Shown: one piece after another, positions 57,575 through 64,000 of the stretch | Layout: each line of letters opens with the position of its first letter | How positions within the stretch are numbered: the first letter of the stretch is position 1 | Assembly: GCF_003814875.1 (NCBI RefSeq) | Contig: NZ_RKQF01000001.1 | Location: 10,416,001-10,480,000 of the forward strand | Length of the DNA: 64,000 nucleotides | Reading direction: 5' to 3' | Origin: Streptomyces sp. Ag109_O5-1 | GTDB lineage: Bacteria; Actinomycetota; Actinomycetes; Streptomycetales; Streptomycetaceae | Translations under genes and position numbers: made by a program | Notes under the pieces: model-generated | Seen by the model: the letters and a program-made list of their open reading frames with translations, nothing else | Databases searched by the model: none | What the model was told of the DNA's origin: nothing

Positions 57575-58876
57575 TTGAGCCTCAGCTACCGCCAGCCCGG
57601 CGTCGTCCTCACCGACCGCCACTTCACCGTCCCTCTGGACCACGCCGACCCGGACGGCGAGTCCATCGAGCTGTACGCCCGGGAGGCGGTCGCGAGCGAC
57701 AAGGCGGACAAGGAGCTGCCCTGGCTGCTGTACCTCCAGGGTGGGCCGGGCTTCGGGGCGAATCGTTTCGTCGGGCGGCAGGTCTGGCTCGACCGTGCCC
57801 TTCAGGAGTACCGCGTACTCCTCCTGGACCAGCGCGGCACCGGCCGCTCCACGCCGGTCAACCGGCAGACGCTGCCGCTGCGCGGCGGGCCGGCCGCCCA
57901 GGCCGACCACCTGGCCCGGTTCCGCGCCGACTCGATCGTCCGGGACTGCGAGGCGATCCGCCCGCAGGTCACCGGCGGCGCCCCATGGACCACCCTCGGC
58001 CAGAGCTTCGGCGGCTTCTGTACGGTGACGTACCTGTCGTTCTTCCCGGAGGGCCTCAAGACCTCCGTGATCACCGGCGGCCTGCCGTCCCTGGACGCCC
58101 ACGCCGACGACGTCTACCGGGCCGCCTACCCGCGTATCGAGCGCAAGGTCACCGCGCACTACGAGCGCTACCCGCAGGACGTCGAGCGGGTCCGCCGGAT
58201 CGCCGAGCACCTCCTCGACCACCCGGTGGTCCTGCCGAACAGCTACCGGCTCACCGTCGAGGCCTTCCAGTCCCTCGGCCTGATGCTCGGCACCAGCGAC
58301 GGCAGCCACCGCCTCCACTTCCTCCTGGAGGACGCCTTCGTCCGCACCCCGGCCGGCGCCGAGCTCTCCGACGCCTTCCAGGAACAGGTCCAGGGCCTGC
58401 TCTCGTACGCGAGCAACCCGCTCTACGCCCTCGTCCACGAGCCGCTCTACGGCCAGGACAGCCGCCCCACCGCCTGGGCGGCCGAGCGGGTGCGTGGCGA
58501 GTTCCCGCAGTTCGACGCCGCCAAGGCGCTGGCGGGCGAGGCCCCGGTGCTGTTCACCGGCGAGACCGTGCACCCCTGGGTCTTCGAGACCGACCCGGCC
58601 CTGCGCCCCCTGCGCGAGACCGCCGAACTGCTCGCCGCCCGCACCGACTGGCGGCCGCTGTACGACCCGGCCCGTCTCGCCGTCAACGAGGTCCCGGTCG
58701 CCGCGGCCGTCTACCACGACGACATGTACGTCGACACCGGGCACTCCCTGCAGACCGCCCGGGCCATCCGGGGCCTGCGCACCTGGGTCACCGACGAGTT
58801 CGAGCACGACGGGCTGCGCGTCGGCGCGCCCCGGGTCCTGGACCGGCTGCTGGCGCTCGCCCGCGACGAAGTGTGA
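57575..58876 (+). CDS. Alpha/beta hydrolase, proline iminopeptidase-like
   Basis: From TTG 57575 the product is 433 residues (MSLSYRQPGVVLTDRHFTVP). It has the peptidase family S33 layout: oxyanion region YLQGGPGFGANRF, DQRGTGRSTPVN, nucleophile elbow TLGQSFGGFC (Ser), lid domain, acid Asp region and the catalytic His in YVDTGHSLQTARAIRG. Such enzymes remove N-terminal proline from peptides in the cytoplasm. TTG is preferred because GGGAGA stands about 6 bp upstream; an in-frame ATG at 57500 would add 25 low-complexity residues. It is a single gene after the rhamnose lacI. Confidence 0.9.
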   Translation: MSLSYRQPGVVLTDRHFTVPLDHADPDGESIELYAREAVASDKADKELPWLLYLQGGPGFGANRFVGRQVWLDRALQEYRVLLLDQRGTGRSTPVNRQTLPLRGGPAAQADHLARFRADSIVRDCEAIRPQVTGGAPWTTLGQSFGGFCTVTYLSFFPEGLKTSVITGGLPSLDAHADDVYRAAYPRIERKVTAHYERYPQDVERVRRIAEHLLDHPVVLPNSYRLTVEAFQSLGLMLGTSDGSHRLHFLLEDAFVRTPAGAELSDAFQEQVQGLLSYASNPLYALVHEPLYGQDSRPTAWAAERVRGEFPQFDAAKALAGEAPVLFTGETVHPWVFETDPALRPLRETAELLAARTDWRPLYDPARLAVNEVPVAAAVYHDDMYVDTGHSLQTARAIRGLRTWVTDEFEHDGLRVGAPRVLDRLLALARDEV

Positions 58877-58979
58877 CGTCCCGTAAAAGAAGTTGCGGGC
58901 GGGGTGAGCGCGCATAGTCTGCGGCCATGACCGCGCCGGCGATCAGCCGGCTCGTATTCATGCCTGACCAACGGGGGCC

Positions 58980-59876
58980 ATGAACATGGACACGGAGCTG
59001 CTCGCCGACCGCTTCCAGGAACACCGCGACCATCTGCGCGCGGTGGCCTACCGGACGCTCGGCTCGGTCACCGAGGCCGAGGACGCCGTCCAGGAGGCCT
59101 GGCTCCGGCTCGGGCGCACCGACACGGACGAGATCAGGAACCTCGGCGGCTGGCTGACCACGGTGGTCGGCCGGGTCTGTTTCGACATGCTGCGATCGCG
59201 GTCGGCGCGCCGTGAGCAGCCGATGGACGAGACGTTCGTCCCGGACCCGGTGATCCGGCCGCTGTCGAGCATCGACCCAGAGCACGAGGTGCTCGAAGCC
59301 GACTCCGTCGGTCTCGCCCTCCTGATCGTCCTGGAGACGCTGGAGCCCGCTGAGCGGCTGACGTTCGTCCTGCACGACATGTTCGCGGTGCCCTTCGACG
59401 ACATCGCCCCGATCGTGGAACGCAGTTCGGCGGCGACCCGTCAGCTGGCCAGCCGGGCCCGCCGCCGGGTGCAGGGTGCCAGCCCGTCGGCGGACCGGGA
59501 CCTGGGCAGGCAGCGCCAGGTCCTCGACGCCTTCCTGGCCGCCTCCCGGGGCGGCGACTTCGAGGCGCTGGTCGCCCTGCTCCACCCGGACGTGGTGCTG
59601 CGCGTCGACTCGGGCGCGCTGGTGCGCGGCGCGGCCGCCTCCAAGGTGGTACGCGGTGCGAAGACGGTGGCCGAACAGGCGCTCACCTTCCGGCAGTTCG
59701 CGGACATGGCGCGGCTCGCGCTGGTCAACGGCACCGTCGGCATGGTCACCGCGCCCGAGGGACGCCCGATCTCGGTCATGGCGGTCACCGTCGCCGACGG
59801 CCGGATCACCGAGATGTACATCCTCGCCGACCCCGAGCGACTCGACCGCCTGGACCTGCCCGTCGAGGATGACTGA
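58980..59876 (+). CDS. ECF-type sigma factor with SnoaL-like C-terminal domain
   Basis: The 298-residue protein has sigma-70 regions 2 and 4: VAYRTLGSVTEAEDAVQEAW, LTTVVGRVCFDMLRSRSARR, then LEPAERLTFVLHDMFAVPFD and SSAATRQLASRARRRVQG. A SnoaL-like tail of about 110 residues follows (VALLHPDVVLRVDSGALVRG, ILADPERLDRLDL). This is the SigJ/ECF41-related architecture in which the tail controls sigma activity, replacing a separate anti-sigma factor. The DGGG motif of classical ECF41 is not seen here (RVDSGAL instead). ATG 58980 and 58986 are both possible. It converges with the DUF5999 gene. Confidence 0.9.
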   Translation: MNMDTELLADRFQEHRDHLRAVAYRTLGSVTEAEDAVQEAWLRLGRTDTDEIRNLGGWLTTVVGRVCFDMLRSRSARREQPMDETFVPDPVIRPLSSIDPEHEVLEADSVGLALLIVLETLEPAERLTFVLHDMFAVPFDDIAPIVERSSAATRQLASRARRRVQGASPSADRDLGRQRQVLDAFLAASRGGDFEALVALLHPDVVLRVDSGALVRGAAASKVVRGAKTVAEQALTFRQFADMARLALVNGTVGMVTAPEGRPISVMAVTVADGRITEMYILADPERLDRLDLPVEDD

Positions 59877-59895
59877 CAGGCGGTCGGACGGGTGG

Positions 59896-60096
59896 TCAGA
59901 CGGCGGCGGCCGGGGGCCGATGAGGGCTCACGGTCCGTCCGTCGGGCAGGAGTTCACCGGTGTCGTCGAAGACGATGGTGCCGTCGCACAGCAGACTCCA
60001 GCCCTGTTCGGGATGGGCCGAGACGATGACGGCCGGGTGGTGGTCGGGCTGCTCGGGGTGGCCGGCGTTGGGGCACGGGGGCTGATGCCTGCACAT
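59896..60096 (-). CDS. DUF5999 family protein
   Basis: The 66-residue product starts MCRHQPPCPNAGHPEQPDHH and continues HPEQGWSLLCDGTIVFDDTG, ending LLPDGRTVSPHRPPAAAV. This is the complete DUF5999 sequence pattern, a short protein almost confined to Streptomyces and relatives. The CRHxPPC cysteines and histidines could bind a metal. No function is known. ATG 60096 is the family's usual start; a longer open frame to 60180 is not conserved. Confidence 0.88.
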   Translation of the reverse strand: MCRHQPPCPNAGHPEQPDHHPAVIVSAHPEQGWSLLCDGTIVFDDTGELLPDGRTVSPHRPPAAAV

Positions 60097-60290
60097 GGTT
60101 CGTCTCCTGTCCTGCGGGCTCCTGCTCCTGTCTCCGTGGTAGCCGAGCTTGTTTTCCGTTGGATGAGAGGACGCCCACAAGGCCGGAAACTCATCGGTGA
60201 GTTTCCGGGCGACCGTCCCCGGCGGGAGATGTCACACTCGGCGCGGCCCGGACCCTCTCAGCTGACAGGACCGACAGAGAGGGGCCGACC

Positions 60291-60983
60291 ATGAAGATTG
60301 TGATATTCGGGGCGAACGGGCCGACCGGACGGCAGGCCACCCGGCAGGCGATCGCCGAAGGGCACACGGTCACCGCCGTGACCCGCCGCCCAGGGGAGTT
60401 CCCGCTGAGTGATCCGCTGCTGCGAGTGGTCGGTGCGGACGTGCACGACCCGTCCGCCGTGGCACGGGCCGTGGCCGGCCAGGACGCGGTGATCTCGGTG
60501 CTGGGGGTGCCGTACGGCCGCAGCCCCGTCACCGTGTACTCCGAGGGCATCACCCACATCGCCCAGGCCATGACGAAGCACGGCGTGCGGCGCCTGGTCT
60601 GTGTGAGCTCGACCGTGCTCTTCGGCGTACCGGCGCCCGGCGAGACGCTCTTCTTCCGGAAGGTGCTCGAACCGTTCATCGCGCGCACCATGGGGCGCAC
60701 TGTGTACGACGACATGCGGCGCATGGAGGAGATCGTGCGCGAGAGCGATCACGAGTGGACGGTCGTCCGTCCCGCCGGTCTCTTCGACGCGGACGCCGTC
60801 AGCGACTACCGGGTGGCCACCTCGCGCCTGCCCGGCCGGTTCACCTCGCGCGCGGATCTGGGGAACGCGCTGCTGCGCGAGGCGGCCGGCACTCCGCATG
60901 TGCGCGACTTCGTCGACGTCCGCACCACGGAAGGGGTGCCGAGCTTCTTCGCGGTCATACGGAAAGAAGCGTTCGGTGGCTGA
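60291..60983 (+). CDS. NAD(P)-binding oxidoreductase (atypical SDR)
   Basis: The 230-residue product starts MKIVIFGANGPTGRQATRQA, showing the GxxGxxG loop of NmrA/SDR_a5-type proteins. AGQDAVISVLGVPYGRSPVT, VRRLVCVSSTVLFGV and DMRRMEEIVRESDHEWTVVR follow. The catalytic Tyr-Lys pair of classical SDRs is not evident, as in many members that sense redox state rather than catalyse. Its last codons overlap the GTG of the ECF41 sigma gene by eight bases, so the two are translationally coupled. ECF41 sigma factors are often paired with oxidoreductase genes, which fits. Confidence 0.88.
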   Translation: MKIVIFGANGPTGRQATRQAIAEGHTVTAVTRRPGEFPLSDPLLRVVGADVHDPSAVARAVAGQDAVISVLGVPYGRSPVTVYSEGITHIAQAMTKHGVRRLVCVSSTVLFGVPAPGETLFFRKVLEPFIARTMGRTVYDDMRRMEEIVRESDHEWTVVRPAGLFDADAVSDYRVATSRLPGRFTSRADLGNALLREAAGTPHVRDFVDVRTTEGVPSFFAVIRKEAFGG

Positions 60984-61977
60984 GGAGCAGGACCGTCTCA
61001 TCGGGTCCGTACCCGAAGACAGCCCGGTACCGGGTGGAGCGGAGGCGGCCCACACCGTGACCCGGCTCTTCCTCGACCACCGCGAGCTGCTGTTCTCCGT
61101 CGTCTACAACATGCTCGGCAGCGTCGCCGACACCGAGGACGTGCTCCAGGAGACCTGGCTGTCCTGGTCCGGCAAGAACCGCCGGGCGCCGCTCGCGGAG
61201 ATCGGCAACCCGCGCGCGTATCTCGTGCGCATCGCGGTCAACCACGCGCTCGCCCGGCAGTCGGCCGTCGCGGCCCGCCGTGAGACGTACGTCGGTCCCT
61301 GGCTGCCCGAGCCCCTGGTCACCGATGCCGCCACCGGCCTCGCCCCGGACACCGCCGACGACACGGTGCGCACCGACTCGGTCTCCATGGCGATGCTGGT
61401 GGTGCTGGAGACCCTCACCCCGCTGGAACGGGCGGTGTTCGTCCTCCACGAGGTGTTCGGCTACCGCCACACCGAGATCGCCGGCATGCTCGGCCGCAGC
61501 CCCGCCTCCGTGCGCCAGCTGGCCCACCGCGCCCGCGCCCATGTGCACGCCCGCCGCCCCCGCTACCGCACCCACCCCCGCGTCCGGAGGGAGGCGACCG
61601 AGCGGTTCGTGGCGGCCGCCCTCGGCGGTGACCTCCACGCGCTCATGGAGATCCTCGCCCCGGACGTGACGGTCTGGATCGACGGCGGAGGCGCACGGCA
61701 GGGGGCCGGGCTGCGCCCGGTGCACGGCCGGGAGAAGGCCGCCCGCATGCTGGCCGGCTACGCCACGCGCCGCGCCGCGGGTCTGGACGTCAGCTACCGC
61801 CGCGTCAACGGCGACGACGCAGCGGTGCTGTTCGAGGGTGACTCCCCGTACGCCGTGATGGTCATGGACCTCACCCCCGACGGCGACCGGGTCTCCGGCG
61901 TCTACGTCGTCACCAACCCCGACAAGCTCACCCGCGTACGGCAGGAAGGGGACTCGGCCTCGGGACCGGATCAGTAG
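60976..61977 (+). CDS. ECF41-type sigma factor
   Basis: The 333-residue protein starts at GTG 60976, inside the end of the preceding gene. It has sigma region 2 (VVYNMLGSVADTEDVLQETW), the WLPEP motif in the linker (YVGPWLPEPLVTD), region 4 (LTPLERAVFVLHEVFGYRHT, RSPASVRQLAHRARAH) and a SnoaL-like tail. The tail carries VWIDGGGARQ (DGGG) and YVVTNPDKLTRV (NPDKL). WLPEP, DGGG and NPDKL together define group ECF41, where the tail modulates sigma activity directly. These factors usually activate an adjacent oxidoreductase-type gene; the overlapping upstream NAD-binding gene is the obvious candidate. The stop overlaps the convergent reductase gene by seven bases. Confidence 0.95.
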   Translation: MAEEQDRLIGSVPEDSPVPGGAEAAHTVTRLFLDHRELLFSVVYNMLGSVADTEDVLQETWLSWSGKNRRAPLAEIGNPRAYLVRIAVNHALARQSAVAARRETYVGPWLPEPLVTDAATGLAPDTADDTVRTDSVSMAMLVVLETLTPLERAVFVLHEVFGYRHTEIAGMLGRSPASVRQLAHRARAHVHARRPRYRTHPRVRREATERFVAAALGGDLHALMEILAPDVTVWIDGGGARQGAGLRPVHGREKAARMLAGYATRRAAGLDVSYRRVNGDDAAVLFEGDSPYAVMVMDLTPDGDRVSGVYVVTNPDKLTRVRQEGDSASGPDQ

Positions 61978-63053
61978 CGCGCGCTGCTCGCCAGCAGTGG
62001 CGGGTACACGGCACTCGGTACCCCGTCGACCGTCGCGCCCGCGTACTTGAGCATCGCGCCGACCCGGCGGTTGAGGTCGTAGGGGAAGTTGAGGGCCGGG
62101 GCCGACACCTCGTCGAGCCTCGCCGTGTGCTCGGGGGGCAGATGGACCTCCAGGGCTGCCACGTTGGACTCCAGGTGGGCGAGGGTGCGCGGGCCGATGA
62201 GGGTGGAGGTGACTCCGGGGCGGTGCCGGACCCAGGACAGGGCCACGGCGGCGGGGCTCGCGCCGATCTCCTCGGCGACGGCGGCCACGGTCTCGATCAC
62301 CGTGAACTGGTCGTCCGTGGGCTGCCCGAGGACGGCCGCCCGCTTCGCGTCCGTGGGCGCCGCCTGCCCCCGGCGGTACTTCCCGGACAGGTAGCCGTTC
62401 TTGAGCGGGCTCCAGGGCAGCAGTCCCATGCCCGCGTCCTGCGCGAGCGGGATCAGCTCGCCCTCGATGGTGCGCTCCAGCAGCGAGTACTCCATCTGCA
62501 GCGCGGTCACCGGCGTCCAGCCGCGCAGCAGGGCCATGGTGTGGGCCTTGGCGGTGAACCAGGCCGGGGTGTCGGAGAAGCCGACGTAGCGGATCTTGCC
62601 GGCGCTCACCAGGTCGTCCAGGGTGCGCAGGGTCTCCTCGACCGGCGTGGCCCAGTCGTGGTTGTGCAGCCAGTACAGGTCGACGTGGTCGGTGCGCAGC
62701 CGGCGCAGTGAGTCCTCCAGCTGGCCGACGATCGCCTTGCGGCCCGCGCCGCCGCCGTTGGGGTCGCCGGGGTGGAGGTTGCCGAAGAACTTGGTGGCCA
62801 GCACCAGCCGGTCGCGCTGCCCCGGCCGGGCGGCGAGGAAGTCGCCGAGGATCGCCTCCGAGTGGCCGTTGGTGTAGAAGTTCGCGGTGTCGACGAAGTT
62901 GCCGCCGAGGTCGAGATACGTCTGGAGGATCTTCTCCGAGTCCTCGACCGAGCAGCCGAAGCCGCCGTCCTCGCCGAAGTTCATCGCGCCGAGGCAGAAG
63001 GGGCTCACCTTGAGCCCGGACCGGCCGAGACCGACGTACGAGTCGAGTGCCAT
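61971..63053 (-). CDS. Aldo/keto reductase
   Basis: The 360-residue protein starts MALDSYVGLGRSGLKVSPFC at ATG 63053. It has the AKR signatures: GGNFVDTANFYTNGHSEAIL (catalytic Asp and Tyr), VLATKFFGNLHP (Lys), HVDLYWLHNHDWATPVEETL (His) and the NADPH-binding SPLKNGYLSGKY. It reduces aldehydes or ketones with NADPH in the cytoplasm; the substrate is unknown. It is divergent from an AraC-type regulator gene across 158 bp, a frequent pairing in which the regulator controls the reductase. Confidence 0.93.
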   Translation of the reverse strand: MALDSYVGLGRSGLKVSPFCLGAMNFGEDGGFGCSVEDSEKILQTYLDLGGNFVDTANFYTNGHSEAILGDFLAARPGQRDRLVLATKFFGNLHPGDPNGGGAGRKAIVGQLEDSLRRLRTDHVDLYWLHNHDWATPVEETLRTLDDLVSAGKIRYVGFSDTPAWFTAKAHTMALLRGWTPVTALQMEYSLLERTIEGELIPLAQDAGMGLLPWSPLKNGYLSGKYRRGQAAPTDAKRAAVLGQPTDDQFTVIETVAAVAEEIGASPAAVALSWVRHRPGVTSTLIGPRTLAHLESNVAALEVHLPPEHTARLDEVSAPALNFPYDLNRRVGAMLKYAGATVDGVPSAVYPPLLASSARY

Positions 63054-63211
63054 GGAATGCTCCGTGGAAGGTGGGTGGGGATTCCGTCTCTTCGAGCAAA
63101 CCAGCCTGAGCTGCGGGAACGTTAGGGCGATCGCACCGGAGGCTTGCACGATCCTGTCGATGTGGGCGGGAGGGCGTTGCGGCCCGCTTGCCGTCGGCGT
63201 TTGAATCGAGC

Positions 63212-64000
63212 GTGTCCCTCGACGAACTGCGCACCCTGATCGACCGGCACGCCCCGCGTGACGCCGACGCCGTCCCCGCGATCGACGGCCTCATGCTGAC
63301 CCGCGCCGAGCGGCCCACCGGACCCCGCTCCGGTATCACCGACCCCGTGTTCGCACTGCCCGCCCAGGGCGCGAAACGACTGACGCTCGGCGGCCGGATC
63401 TACGACTACGAAGCCGGCCAGTACCTCGTCGTCTCGGTCGATCTGCCGGTCTCCGGGCACTGCACCCGGGCGACCCCCGAAGAGCCCTTCCTGGGTTTCG
63501 GACTGCGTCTGCGGCCCGCCCGGCTGGCCGCGCTGCTCCTGGAGTCCGGCATCGACCCGCACGCCGGTGCCGCCCGCCGCCGTACGGACGACCTGCCCGC
63601 GCTCGCGGTCGGCGAGGCCGGCGCCGACCTGGTCGACGCCGTGGTCCGGATGGTCCGACTGCTCGACCGGCCCGCCGACATCCCCGTCCTCGCCCCGATG
63701 ACCGAGAGGGAGATCCTGTGGCGGCTGGTCACCGGCGCGCAGGGGCCGCTGGTGCGGCAGATCGGGCTCGCCGACAGCCGCCTCACCCAGATCAGCCGGG
63801 CGATCCGCTTCATCCGCGACCACTACACCGAGCCGCTGCGCGTCGAGGAACTGGCCCGGCTCTCGGGCATGAGCGCGTCCCCGTTCCACCGGCACTTCCG
63901 GGCGGTCACCGCCCTGACCCCGATCCAGTACCAGAAGCACATCCGCCTCCAGGAGGCCCGGCTGCGGCTGATGAGCAGCACCGACGACGTGGCCGACGTC
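63212..64000 (+). CDS. AraC-family transcriptional regulator, cut by the window end
   Basis: From GTG 63212 the visible 263 residues (MSLDELRTLIDRHAPRDADA) include the N-terminal AraC_N cupin-type domain (YDYEAGQYLVVSVDLPVSGH). Most of the C-terminal DNA-binding domain is also visible: IRFIRDHYTEPLRVEELARL, SGMSASPFHRHFRAVTALTP, IQYQKHIRLQEARLRLM. The family normally ends 30-40 residues further on, outside this window. It is divergent from the aldo/keto reductase gene and probably regulates it. Confidence 0.92.
   Translation, partial: MSLDELRTLIDRHAPRDADAVPAIDGLMLTRAERPTGPRSGITDPVFALPAQGAKRLTLGGRIYDYEAGQYLVVSVDLPVSGHCTRATPEEPFLGFGLRLRPARLAALLLESGIDPHAGAARRRTDDLPALAVGEAGADLVDAVVRMVRLLDRPADIPVLAPMTEREILWRLVTGAQGPLVRQIGLADSRLTQISRAIRFIRDHYTEPLRVEELARLSGMSASPFHRHFRAVTALTPIQYQKHIRLQEARLRLMSSTDDVADV

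Overview
The window is high-GC actinobacterial DNA, almost certainly from a Streptomyces. The reasons are GC-rich third codon positions, frequent GTG starts, sugar ABC operons that lack their own ATPase (as expected where MsiK is shared), a DUF5999 protein, an ECF41 sigma factor, and the GGGGTACCCC-type and GCGCGGGGAACTGCGCGAC intergenic repeats common in this genus. No tRNA or rRNA gene was recognised. All names rest on reading the translations; no database search was run.

Positions 1 to about 17,200 are accessory and decayed. The first 2 kb hold gene scraps (a truncated hypothetical, a frameshifted PH/SHOCT gene, two IS5-type transposase remnants). After a DUF1152 gene and a secreted protein, an island lies between two imperfect 68-bp direct repeats (4186-4253 and 17139-17206). 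It carries an ankyrin fragment, the 3' piece of a tyrosine integrase, an MMPL exporter cut by an IS6-type element, a helical hypothetical protein, an integrase split by an IS256-type element, an ISL3 scrap, a MarR/SDR/LLM/F420-reductase-like redox group, a frameshifted IS1380-type element, and a degenerate type I-E-like CRISPR array with no cas genes.

From 17.3 kb on the DNA is a normal chromosome arm rich in catabolic operons. In order: pirin and a membrane Ser/Thr kinase; a sugar cluster (GH39-like secreted enzyme with a ricin domain, two permeases, binding lipoprotein, GH127 enzyme, divergent LacI regulator); a hydroxyproline cluster (GntR regulator, 4-hydroxyproline epimerase, DapA-family deaminase, three-subunit D-hydroxyproline dehydrogenase) with two matching operator-like sites; a cupin; a VWA/MoxR pair; a truncated TetR gene; and an osmoprotectant (Opu-type) ABC system whose ATPase is convergent.

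The centre of the right half is a divergent L-rhamnose locus. One arm (41.8-49.5 kb, minus strand) encodes rhamnose isomerase, a fused rhamnulose-phosphate aldolase/lactaldehyde dehydrogenase, rhamnulokinase and then LutABC lactate oxidation. It can therefore take rhamnose to DHAP plus lactate, and lactate on to pyruvate. The other arm (49.8-57.5 kb, plus strand) encodes a rhamnose ABC importer, mutarotase, a secreted BNR_4 propeller enzyme and a LacI regulator. Palindromic TGAAA..TTTCA operators sit between the arms.

The right end holds a proline-iminopeptidase-like hydrolase, two SnoaL-tailed ECF sigma factors (one a clear ECF41 overlapping an NAD-binding gene), a DUF5999 gene, an aldo/keto reductase, and an AraC-type regulator cut by the window edge.
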